Positions 27,084 through 35,106 of a stretch of 64,000 bases of DNA are shown here, piece after piece (position 1 is the stretch's first letter; each line of letters begins with the position of its first letter). The notes beneath the pieces were generated by a model. It saw nothing but the letters and a program-made list of their open reading frames with translations. It made no database searches and was not told where the DNA came from. Position numbers and translations under genes: made by a program. The stretch is taken from NCBI GenBank assembly GCA_963781705.1, contig CAWAGP010000001.1, positions 1 through 64,000 on the forward strand, in the 5' to 3' direction. The DNA comes from JALYGJ01 sp963781705. Its GTDB lineage: Bacteria > Chloroflexota > Limnocylindria > Limnocylindrales > CSP1-4.

Positions 27084-27274
27084 CCGACACGTTTTCAAAC
27101 TACTTGAACGTCCGCTCGCGCTCACGCACGCAGTCGGATCATCCGGACCGGACACACGCTCAAGTCTTCAAGTCACATAGAAAGTCGTCGTGATGGAACC
27201 CGCGTTGGCCCTGGATGCCGCCGCAAGGCCGCCCCGGAGAGGCCAACCGTTCAAATGACTTGAAAACGCGTCGG
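27084..27274. repeat. 191-bp element with 27-bp terminal inverted repeats (copy 1)
   Basis: The two ends (27084-27110 and 27248-27274) are inverted repeats of each other with 22 of 27 positions matching by eye: CCGAC-N-CGTTTTCAA-N6-TTGAACG. Each end is itself a small palindrome (TTCAA-N5-TTGAA). A third, partial copy of the palindrome sits in the middle (TTCAAGTCA at ~27167). No open frame fits inside. A related element lies at 53346-53541 in the opposite orientation with the same internal spacing. This is the form of a non-autonomous mobile (MITE-like) or structured intergenic repeat. No target-site duplication is obvious. Confidence 0.7.
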
Positions 27275-27282
27275 CAGCGTCC

Positions 27283-27323
27283 CGGAGAGTGCGGATTAGA
27301 ACCCCCGGAGCATTCGCTTAACG
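27283..27323 (-). pseudogene. Decayed 3' end of tRNA-Ser (possible attachment-site remnant)
   Basis: About 40 nt match the 3' portion (acceptor, T-arm, variable arm) of the intact tRNA-Ser(TGA) at 32970-33055, in the same orientation. Over 27293-27323 versus 32984-33014, 28 of 31 positions agree, and a CGGAGAG acceptor-like segment precedes with a 1-nt gap. The T-loop is mutated (TTCTAAT for TTCGAAT) and there is no 5' half, so it cannot be a functional tRNA. A partial tRNA 3' end opposite an intact tRNA is the usual footprint of tRNA-targeted integration. Confidence 0.65.
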
Positions 27324-27669
27324 CCCTTCGGCCAGCGTCGACTGCGACAGCTCCTGCCAGCTCGAAGATTGCCACGTCCTGCTGAAACACATCAAGGTCC
27401 CGCTCGCTTCAGCCAACGCCGAGTAGTTCACGATCTTCGTACATCGCCGGCCATTACGGCCCGATGGGCCAAGCCCTTCTTCGCCGTGACTCTTTTCGCC
27501 GACGACCTGCCGAGGTGGCGCGAGTCGTGGTCGACGAGAGCCCCGACGACTCGCCTTCTGCTTCCGCAGCCAGATGCGGTTGGCTAGTATTCGCAACTTG
27601 GGCCATTGACGATCTGGCCGTAACACCCATCGGCGTATTGATGCCCCCTGGAGGCTGCGACCAGTAGTC
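27324..27669. other. Intergenic region before the RHS gene, no gene seen
   Basis: I see no supportable gene, RNA or repeat in these ~350 nt. Short open frames on both strands lack coding character or a ribosome-binding site. A GGAGG at 27650 lies 15 nt before the RHS gene's ATG, far for a standard ribosome-binding site. The promoter of the RHS gene must be here or within the preceding repeat region, but no convincing -35/-10 pair was found. Confidence 0.5.
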
Positions 27670-30600
27670 ATGACGCTTTTGCACCCAGCCGCCGCCGAAC
27701 GCGTTGCGCGCTCGCATACGACATCCAGCCTCGTGATTGTTGGCCTGGCGTTCGTGCTGGCCGCGTGTGCGAGCCCAGCCCCGACGCCGTCAATACCTCC
27801 TGGCCCCACGGCCTCGCCCACTCCCTCGGTGTCACCCAGCCCCACGGCTATGCCGAGCCCAACGCCAGCTCCGAGTGCGGCGGCCAAGGTCGTCGGCCCA
27901 CTTGACCTGGAGGCCTGCGACCTCTCCGGATACGTGCCGTGCGAACAGCAGACTGCAGCCCTGGCGGTCCCCGTCGCGGGCACTGGCATGGCGCTCACCT
28001 ACTCCTCCGAGTGGGCGCCGGGCCGGCTGGATCGGCCGGTTTGGGATGCCGCCAGCCTCGGGCTTGGGGGCTGGTCGATCGACGTCGTCCAGCGCTACGA
28101 CGCTGCCAATGGCGTCCTACTCGGCGGCGATGGCTCGTGGCGGCTCGTGGCGCCGGTCGATGTGGGCTCGGGAGAGACGGCCATCGCGTCCTACGACGGC
28201 CAGCTCGTGTACATCTTCGATGCTTCAGGCAGGCACGTCCGGACCGTCGACGGCACCACCGGGATCACGCTGCTGACCATTGCCTACGACGACGCCGGCC
28301 TGCTGCTGAGCATCGATGGGACACGCGACGGAGAGCCGGCAAGCCTGCGCGTCCGGCGCGACGAGAACGGGCTGCCGCAGGCGCTGGCCGCTGCGGATGG
28401 CGCTGCCACGACTGTGGGCGTTGACAACGCGGGCGACCTGAACGCCGTGATCGACCCAACAGGAGCCGTCGTCAGGACGACGTGGGCATCGGGTGGGCTG
28501 GTCACGTCGGTGACCTGGCCGACCGGGGGACTGTCGCAGTACGAGTACGACAGTGCCGGCCGGCTCAGCGCCACCAAGGATCCCGACGGCGTGCGCGTGC
28601 AGTGGCAGCGCACGGCGGCGGACGGCAGCGTCGAGATATCTGTGGCGTCGGCAGGTGGCATTTCGTCCACGTACCGCAGCGAGCAGGTCGCCGGCTCACT
28701 CCGACGCACTTACATAGCGCCCGACGGAACGACGACCGTTGAGGACGAGGACGCTGGCGGACACCGCGCGGTCGTTCTCCCAGACGGGACCAAGATCAAC
28801 CTGGGCGCACAGCCCGACCCACGCTGGGGGATGCAGGCACCGATCCTCACCCCGTTCGTTCAGACGCGGCCGGATGGTGTCGAATATCGAGCGGAGACCA
28901 CCCGCACCGCTGATGTTCCGTCTGGTGGATCGCTCTTCGAGGCCCAGACTTCTGCGTCCTACACCGCCGACGGCAGCACCTGGCTCGAGACGTATGACCC
29001 GACCACACGGACGCTGACGGCAACAGACCCTGAGCAGCGTGTCAGCAGCGCGACGTTTGACGACGCGGATCGCGTCGTCGCGGCTGTCGCGCCCGGTCAG
29101 CCGGACGTTGCCTATGCCTACGACGACAGCGGCCGGCTCGCGAGCGAGACGGTGGGCAGCGGCGCGGACGCGGCGACATCGACCTACACATATGACGGGT
29201 CAACAGGAACGGCGACGATCACCCTTCCCGACGGAAGCGTCCAGGCAACCGCGGTAGATGGAGATGGCCGTCCCGTTCAACTGACGGGCGCTGACGGCGC
29301 GACCACGGCGGTGCTGTATGACGCGGCTGGTCGCGCGGTCCAGGCCAGGCCACCGGGCCACCCTTCCTTCACCGTGGGCACCAGCCCAGGCGGCCGGCCA
29401 ACCGCGTGGCTCCCCCCGACCGTGTCCGACGACGGCTCGTACGAGCTCGACAGTTACACGGCGGATGGTCAACTTGCCAGCGTGACCGGCCCGGGCAGCC
29501 GGTCGTTGGCCTTCGAGTACGACACGGCGGCGCGCCTGGTCGGGATGCGGTCGGGTCGCGGGCAGGTCGTGGACAGCTATGACCCTTCGACGGGACTGCT
29601 GGCCACCTCGACAGCTCCAGGCAACGTGGCCACCAGCTACGGCTACAGCGCGGGCGTGCTGACCACCATTTCCTGGTCGGGTCCTGTGCAGGGTCGGGTT
29701 GACGCACCCATCGATGCTGCCGGGCGGGTGACGTCGATCTCGGTCAACGGAGCAGACCCATGGGCGCTCGCCTACGACACGGCTGGCGGGCTCACCGCGT
29801 TGGGCGATCTGACGATCAGCCGCGACCCGTCCAGCGGACTGCCCATGGACACTACGGTCGGCGTCGTTACGACCCACGATGAGTACGACGATCAGGGCCG
29901 CCTGGTGCGCGCCGTGACGACCGTTGCAGGCGAGCAGGTCCTCGAGCAGGACTACACGTATGACTCACTGAGCCGCATCGCGGGCGTGACGGTCACCAAT
30001 GGGACGTCATCCGCTGCCAATACGACCGCGATCACGTACGCCGACGGCCGTCTGGCTGGAGTCAGTCTCGATGGCGTCGTCCAGGAGCAGGACAGCTATG
30101 ACCCGGCCGGCAATCGAGTGACGGTCGTGAGCCCTGCAGCGACCGTGGCTGCCACGTACGACGACCGCGACCGCCTGCTCACGTGGGGCGATGTCACCTA
30201 CCAGTACGCCCCCGACGGCACGCTCCTGCAGCAGACCGGCCCCGCGGGAGTCACCGCGTTCCAATACGACGACACCGGCTCCCTTCTGAGCTCGACGGTT
30301 CCGGATGGACGCCAGGTCCAGTACACCGTTGACGCAGAAGGTCGGCGCGTCGGCCGCTCGGTCGACGGCGTCCTGACCTCCGGCTACGTCTATGGGCCCG
30401 ACGGGCAACTCGCAGCCCAACTCGATGGCTCAGGCGCTGTCGTGGCCCGCTTCGCGTGGGACGACGCTGGCCGGTTGGCTTACGTCATTCGCGATGGCCA
30501 CACCTATCGCGCGATCACTGATCAGGTCGGGAGTCCAATCCTCGTCGTGGATGCCGCAAGCGGGCAGGTCGTCGAAAAGATGCAGTACGACGCCTGGGGT

Positions 30601-32967
30601 CGGTTGCTCAGCGACTCAGGCACCGCTCCATTCACGATCGGATTCGCCGGCGGGCTGCAGGATCCTGACACGGGATTGGTCCTGTTCGGGGCCCGCGATT
30701 ACGACCCGGTCGTGGGGCGGTGGACGTCGTCCGACCCAATTCGCTTCCAGGGCGGAGACGCCAACCTCTATCGCTATGCCGGGGGAGATCCGGTGAACCA
30801 GACGGACCCCAGCGGACTCATGCTGCCCACGCTTCCGAACTTTCACTTGCCATCACTGCCAAAGCTCCATCTGCCGTCGTTCCCGCACATACCGAGTCCG
30901 AGCTTCAAGCCGCCACCGACCACGCCTGGCGTGCCCAAGGCACCGCCACCACCAGCTCCGGCACCCCCAAAGACGCCGCCCGCTGGCGGTCCTCGGACTT
31001 TCGGATGCCATTACGCGGTCCTTTGCAACTCTGACCCTGACGCGCACGACTATTACTGCCTTGGTTACAAGTGCGAATTCGGCCGCGGAATTGTTTGTCA
31101 GGGCCTCTGCTCCCGAGTACCGGGCCACTTCTTCTGCCTCGGCAGTTGCTACAACCCAACAAGTCCTCTTGTGTGCCACCTGTGCGAGTATGGCGACCCG
31201 CACTTTCAAACAGCCGACGGGGTTCCTTTCGACTTCCAGGCCGCTGGCGAATTCCTGATCGCCGCGTCGGCCGATGGCAGCGTCGTCTTACAGGCTCGGC
31301 AGGAGCCACTTCCGGTCGGATCTGATGTTTCGATTACCTCGGCTATGGCCGTGGGCGTGGCAGGTGACCGGGTCATGGTCTCGATCATCGCCGGGACCGC
31401 GGTCGAGGCCGGCTCTTCGTCGTCCGCTTCGGACGTTCTCACCGTGAGTGCCAACGGCAACCCGGTGACTGGCGCGGACGTTTCGATGCGGCTCCCCAAC
31501 GGCGGCATCCTCGAGCGCCACGGGGCATTGGTCACAATCGACTGGCCATCGGGCACCCACCTGTTTATCGAGCGTCACGCCTACAACCTCAACTACGGCC
31601 TTACGCCTGATGCGGCGATCGCCCCGACGCTGCGCGGTCTGGGTGGGAGCGAGGACGGCGATCCCTCGAACGACCTGACCGGACGCGACGGAGTCGTCCT
31701 GGATCCCTCGGACCCGGACTTCTTCAACAAGCTCTACCACCAGTTCGGCGACAGCTGGCGGATCACCCAGGCCGAATCGCTCTTTGACTACGCCCCTGGA
31801 CAGGACACTTCAACGTTCACATTGCCCGACTTCCCGATCGCCCCGGCGACCATTGACATGCTGGATCCCGATACGCGCGCGCAGGCAGAGGCGCTATGCA
31901 AGGCGGTCGGCGTCACGACCGAGCCTGGCCTGACAAACTGCATCCTCGACGTGGGGGTTACGGGCGACTCGTCCTACGCCGCTGGAGCAGCCGCTTTTGC
32001 CGCTTCCAACGGTCCTGCGGCGAATGCCGTCCAGAACGGCGTTCTCCAGGGTTTCGTGTTCGGCCAGATCGTAACCGGCGAGATCAGCGACCCTGCTGTC
32101 CGCGATCGCTACACCTTCGCCGGCACCGCCGGCGAGGTCATCTACCTCGCCGCTACCAACACGACATGCGTCGACGGCCTGTATTGGCGGCTCCTGCTGC
32201 CCGATGGAAATACCAAGACCGAGGCCGTCGCGTGCCATGACCTGGGCAGAGTTGTGCTGTCGACGGCGGGCACGTACACCGTCGAGGTCTACTCGGACGG
32301 CACAGCCACCGGCGCCTATGGCTTCCGGGCAGACGAAGCCCCGACGCCCAAGGTGGATACGCTCACCATCGGCGACACGATTACCGGGACCCTCGCTCAA
32401 ATCGGCGAGTGGCACGACTACACCTTCTCCGGCACTGCCGGCGAGGTCATCTACCTCGCCGCTACCAACACGACATGCGTCGACGACCTGTATTGGCGGC
32501 TGCTGCAACCCGACGGATCGACGCAGACCGTGGCCGCCACGTGCCGCGATATGGGCCGAGTTGTGCTATCGACGGCGGGCACGTACACCGTCGAGGTCTA
32601 CTCGGACCGCATGGCCACTGGCCCATACAGCTTCGAGACGGTGGCGGCTCCACCGCCTACCGTGGCCAGCTTGACCATCGGCAACACCATTACCGGGACC
32701 CTCGCTCAAATCGGCGAGTGGCACGACCACACCTTCTCCGGCACTGCCGGTCAGGTCGTCAACTTGGTCACCACCGAAACGACGTGCGTAGATGGACTCT
32801 ATTGGCGGCTGCTGCAACCCGACGGATCGACGCAGACCGTGGCCGCCACCTGCCGCGACCTGGGCGTCGTCACGTTGCCGGTTGATGGCACGTACACCAT
32901 CGAGGTCTACTCGGACAGCACAGCCACCGGCGGATACTCGTTCACGACATCCGCCGGCTCGCCATAG
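27670..32967 (+). CDS. RHS-repeat lipoprotein with VWD-like domain and three PPC-like repeats
   Basis: The 1,765-aa product starts with a lipoprotein signal ending in FVLAAC (Cys33 is the predicted lipidated residue), then a Pro/Ser/Thr spacer. Residues ~80-1020 are many YD/RHS repeats (YDSAGRL, YDDSGRL, YDDRDRLLTW), closed by the RHS hallmark DPIRFQGGDANLYRYAG and DPSGL (~1023-1051). A Pro-rich linker and a Cys-rich patch (~1115-1170) lead to a von Willebrand D-like domain starting GDPHFQTADGVPFDFQ (~1175). Three ~100-residue PPC-like beta domains (from ~1460, ~1562, ~1666) end the protein. It is a surface-anchored, cage-forming candidate; no known toxin domain is recognised. Its stop codon is 2 nt from tRNA-Ser(TGA). 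Confidence 0.88.
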   Translation: MTLLHPAAAERVARSHTTSSLVIVGLAFVLAACASPAPTPSIPPGPTASPTPSVSPSPTAMPSPTPAPSAAAKVVGPLDLEACDLSGYVPCEQQTAALAVPVAGTGMALTYSSEWAPGRLDRPVWDAASLGLGGWSIDVVQRYDAANGVLLGGDGSWRLVAPVDVGSGETAIASYDGQLVYIFDASGRHVRTVDGTTGITLLTIAYDDAGLLLSIDGTRDGEPASLRVRRDENGLPQALAAADGAATTVGVDNAGDLNAVIDPTGAVVRTTWASGGLVTSVTWPTGGLSQYEYDSAGRLSATKDPDGVRVQWQRTAADGSVEISVASAGGISSTYRSEQVAGSLRRTYIAPDGTTTVEDEDAGGHRAVVLPDGTKINLGAQPDPRWGMQAPILTPFVQTRPDGVEYRAETTRTADVPSGGSLFEAQTSASYTADGSTWLETYDPTTRTLTATDPEQRVSSATFDDADRVVAAVAPGQPDVAYAYDDSGRLASETVGSGADAATSTYTYDGSTGTATITLPDGSVQATAVDGDGRPVQLTGADGATTAVLYDAAGRAVQARPPGHPSFTVGTSPGGRPTAWLPPTVSDDGSYELDSYTADGQLASVTGPGSRSLAFEYDTAARLVGMRSGRGQVVDSYDPSTGLLATSTAPGNVATSYGYSAGVLTTISWSGPVQGRVDAPIDAAGRVTSISVNGADPWALAYDTAGGLTALGDLTISRDPSSGLPMDTTVGVVTTHDEYDDQGRLVRAVTTVAGEQVLEQDYTYDSLSRIAGVTVTNGTSSAANTTAITYADGRLAGVSLDGVVQEQDSYDPAGNRVTVVSPAATVAATYDDRDRLLTWGDVTYQYAPDGTLLQQTGPAGVTAFQYDDTGSLLSSTVPDGRQVQYTVDAEGRRVGRSVDGVLTSGYVYGPDGQLAAQLDGSGAVVARFAWDDAGRLAYVIRDGHTYRAITDQVGSPILVVDAASGQVVEKMQYDAWGRLLSDSGTAPFTIGFAGGLQDPDTGLVLFGARDYDPVVGRWTSSDPIRFQGGDANLYRYAGGDPVNQTDPSGLMLPTLPNFHLPSLPKLHLPSFPHIPSPSFKPPPTTPGVPKAPPPPAPAPPKTPPAGGPRTFGCHYAVLCNSDPDAHDYYCLGYKCEFGRGIVCQGLCSRVPGHFFCLGSCYNPTSPLVCHLCEYGDPHFQTADGVPFDFQAAGEFLIAASADGSVVLQARQEPLPVGSDVSITSAMAVGVAGDRVMVSIIAGTAVEAGSSSSASDVLTVSANGNPVTGADVSMRLPNGGILERHGALVTIDWPSGTHLFIERHAYNLNYGLTPDAAIAPTLRGLGGSEDGDPSNDLTGRDGVVLDPSDPDFFNKLYHQFGDSWRITQAESLFDYAPGQDTSTFTLPDFPIAPATIDMLDPDTRAQAEALCKAVGVTTEPGLTNCILDVGVTGDSSYAAGAAAFAASNGPAANAVQNGVLQGFVFGQIVTGEISDPAVRDRYTFAGTAGEVIYLAATNTTCVDGLYWRLLLPDGNTKTEAVACHDLGRVVLSTAGTYTVEVYSDGTATGAYGFRADEAPTPKVDTLTIGDTITGTLAQIGEWHDYTFSGTAGEVIYLAATNTTCVDDLYWRLLQPDGSTQTVAATCRDMGRVVLSTAGTYTVEVYSDRMATGPYSFETVAAPPPTVASLTIGNTITGTLAQIGEWHDHTFSGTAGQVVNLVTTETTCVDGLYWRLLQPDGSTQTVAATCRDLGVVTLPVDGTYTIEVYSDSTATGGYSFTTSAGSP
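32380..32726 (+). repeat. Near-identical DNA repeats inside the PPC-like domains
   Basis: A ~38-nt block encoding ITGTLAQIGEWHD occurs at 32380 and again at ~32688 without visible change. The block encoding AGEVIYLAATNTTCVD is repeated at ~32130 and ~32440. The nucleotide identity points to recent internal duplication of the domain rather than selection on protein sequence alone. Confidence 0.8.
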
Positions 32968-32969
32968 GG

Positions 32970-33055
32970 TGGCGGAGAGGGAGGGATTCGAACCCCCGGA
33001 GCTTTCGCTCAACGGTTTTCAAGACCGCCGCCATAAACCGCTCGGCCACCTCTCC
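32970..33055 (-). tRNA. tRNA-Ser(TGA)
   Basis: Acceptor GGAGAGG/CCTCTCC, G discriminator, encoded CCA, and a variable arm TTGAGCGAAAGCTCC. The anticodon loop CTTGAAA gives TGA (codons UCA/UCG/UCU). The CCA end is 2 nt from the stop codon of the convergent RHS gene, and the 3' half is partly duplicated at 27283-27323. Confidence 0.96.
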
Positions 33056-33152
33056 GCGTACTAGGGAGCATACGGGTACGGGCCGATCGGCCGCCACCTA
33101 GGCGACGAACGGCCCGTCCGTCACTGGAGGGCCGTCGGCGACGCTGCCGGAT

Positions 33153-33320
33153 ATGGATCGGATCGAGATATACCGCTGCGACCTCTGTCGACGACCGGTC
33201 GACTCATACATTCGCGAGCGCGCCCGCCACGCCTGGCAGCCGATGCTCATTTGCGACGCGTGTGTCCGCGAAGCAGGAGTACGCGTCGGCCACGCCAAGC
33301 AGGCTGCTGTCGCCGCCTGA
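33153..33320 (+). CDS. Possible 55-aa protein with two CxxC motifs
   Basis: A short frame begins at ATG 33153 and ends at TGA 33320. It encodes RCDLC near residue 9 and ICDACV near residue 34, the spacing of a small zinc-ribbon or rubredoxin-like knuckle. The rest is basic (RRP, RERARH). There is no strong ribosome-binding site and the gene is isolated between tRNA-Ser(TGA) and a gene fragment, so it may be chance. The paired CxxC and clean end make it worth listing. No function can be given. Confidence 0.4.
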   Translation: MDRIEIYRCDLCRRPVDSYIRERARHAWQPMLICDACVREAGVRVGHAKQAAVAA

Positions 33321-33395
33321 CGGCCACGCCGGCCTTTCGTGCCGGCAACCCAAGACACACCGTGACGCCCGATGGTGCCCCGGGCAGGTCCGTGG

Positions 33396-33656
33396 CTAGT
33401 TCGGCTGCAGATTACAGACGACCGTGAGCACCTTCGAGTACACGACGCTTGAGCCATCCATCGCTCGGAGCTGGAAGACCAGGCGGTGGCGCTGCCCGGC
33501 GAATGGGCTCTGCTTGGTGTTGTACTGGTAGTCACGCACCAGCTTCAGGGCATGGCGCGTGCCGTCCGGCGCGAAGACCTTGCTCGCGTTGGGCCACCTC
33601 GCCAGGTTCACCCACCGGCCGTTCGGCTTCTGGCGCTGCACCTTGCTCGTGATCAC
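33396..33656 (-). pseudogene. Fragment of a beta-rich secreted protein (C-terminal part)
   Basis: Eighty-six codons from a GTG encode a beta-rich segment (KPNGRWVNLARWPN, RHRLVFQLRAMDG, KVLTVVCNLQPN) like the last Ig-like domain of a secreted protein. The frame continues upstream without a start codon for about 19 more codons (ASVSVPTDQLV), then hits TAG near 33717, and no signal peptide is encoded. This looks like a truncated remnant rather than a complete gene, but a short functional protein from the GTG is not excluded. It lies between the tRNA-Ser(TGA) region and serS. Confidence 0.45.
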
Positions 33657-33825
33657 GAGCTGGTCGGTGGGGACTGAGACAGATGCAACGACCTGCTGAA
33701 TGCCTTGCGCGCATTTCTACGTCCTCCCCTGTCCCAATCTCGCCCATCGCCCGGCGTCACGAACCTGCACCGACGGTCAAACTGGACCTGAGACGAGCCG
33801 CACCAGGCGAAGGCAGCAGAACGGT

Positions 33826-35106
33826 TCAGGCAGCGGTGAGCGGACCGACCCCCGACGCGAGCGGCTCGGGCAGCACGACCGAGCCATCCGGCTGCTGATA
33901 GTTCTCGAGCAGCGCGGCAACCGTGCGTGGCAAGGCGAGACCCGAACCATTGAGGGTGTGCAGGATCTCCGGCTTTGCGCCCGGCTCGGGCCGCCAGCGG
34001 ATGTTCATGCGCCGTGCCTGGAAGTCGCGGAAGTTCGACACCGACGAGACCTCGAGCCACTCCCCCACTCCTGGCGCCCAGACCTCCAGGTCATACGTCT
34101 TCGCCTGGGTGAAGCCCATGTCGCCGGTCGACAGCAGCCGCACCCGATAAGCCAGCCCCAGCCGCTGCAGCACCGTCTCCGCGCACCGGGTCAGCCACTC
34201 CTGCGTTTCGGCCGACTTGGCCGGCTCGACGAAGGCGACCATCTCCACCTTGTCGAACTGGTGGACACGCAGGATGCCACGCGTCGCGCGGCCCGCCGCG
34301 CCGGCCTCGCGCCGAAAGCTGGCTGAGTACGCGACATAGTTGATCGGCAGCCGGGCCGCTTCGATGATCTCGTCACGGTGCAGGTTTGTGACCGCGACCT
34401 CCGCCGTGGGGTTGAGGTACAGCTCGTCGCGCGTCACGACGTACATCTGGTCTTCCTTGTCCGGGATCTGCCCGGTGCCGCGCGCCGAGTCGGCGTTGAT
34501 CACCGCCGGCGGCCAGATCTCGGTCATGCCGTGCTCGGATGAGTGGATGTCCATGAACAGGTTGATGAGGGTGCGCTGGAGGCGGGCGCCGGCGCCGCGA
34601 TAGACGGGGAACCCGCTGCCGGTCACCTTGGCGCCGGCAGGCAGGTCCAGGACGCCCAGCCGCTCGCCGAGCTCCCAGTGCGGCCTGCGCTCCCAGCCGC
34701 CCGCATCGTGGGCGATCGGCTCGCCCCATGAGCGCACCGTCTGGGTCGCCTCCGGCGGCCCGACCGGAACGTCCAGGTCGGGCGGGTTGGGGATGCGCAG
34801 CAGCAACTCCTCGAGCTCAGCGTCAACGCCCTGGAGCCGCTGCTCACCGGCATCGATCCGGGCGCCGATCTCGACCGAGCGCGCCTTCAATTCTGTCGGG
34901 TCGCCACCGGATTTTATGGCCGCGCCCACCTGGGCACTGACCTGCTTGCGTTCGGCGCGCAGGCCGTCGACCTCGCCGAGCAGTTCGCGACGCAGCCCAT
35001 CGAGCTCGAGCGCTGCGTCGACCAGCGAGGCATTCTCGCCCTTGTCCCGGGCACCCTTGTGGACCGTCGCGGCATCGTCGCGCAGGCGCTGTATTCCGAC
35101 ACTCAC
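33826..35106 (-). CDS. serS: Seryl-tRNA synthetase
   Basis: SerRS charges tRNA-Ser; four of its substrates are encoded in this window. The 426-aa protein has the N-terminal coiled-coil arm (~25-105) that grips the long variable arm of tRNA-Ser, then the class II catalytic core: motif 2 YSASFRREAGAAGRATRGILRVHQF and motif 3 around NGSGLALPRTVAALLENYQ, plus TAEVAVTNLH and VSSVSNFRDFQARRMNIR. The start is a GTG at 35106 whose GTGA overlaps the lysS stop codon, so the two synthetases are translationally coupled. Confidence 0.97.
   Translation of the reverse strand: MSVGIQRLRDDAATVHKGARDKGENASLVDAALELDGLRRELLGEVDGLRAERKQVSAQVGAAIKSGGDPTELKARSVEIGARIDAGEQRLQGVDAELEELLLRIPNPPDLDVPVGPPEATQTVRSWGEPIAHDAGGWERRPHWELGERLGVLDLPAGAKVTGSGFPVYRGAGARLQRTLINLFMDIHSSEHGMTEIWPPAVINADSARGTGQIPDKEDQMYVVTRDELYLNPTAEVAVTNLHRDEIIEAARLPINYVAYSASFRREAGAAGRATRGILRVHQFDKVEMVAFVEPAKSAETQEWLTRCAETVLQRLGLAYRVRLLSTGDMGFTQAKTYDLEVWAPGVGEWLEVSSVSNFRDFQARRMNIRWRPEPGAKPEILHTLNGSGLALPRTVAALLENYQQPDGSVVLPEPLASGVGPLTAA

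Noticed and set aside
27318..27998. Minus-strand frame of 226 codons opposite the start of the RHS gene
   Set aside because: It overlaps the RHS signal peptide region and its Gly/Val-rich stretch is the reverse of the Pro/Ser/Thr spacer; no start signal is seen.
30736..32967. Classical RHS toxin C terminus with an immunity gene
   Set aside because: The region after the RHS core is long, with VWD-like and PPC-like domains, and a tRNA rather than an immunity gene follows.
33098..33535. Minus-strand frame of 145 codons next to tRNA-Ser(TGA)
   Set aside because: It is rich in Ser/Arg/Thr with no motif and covers both the plus-strand CxxC frame and the fragment frame; it is most likely a shadow.
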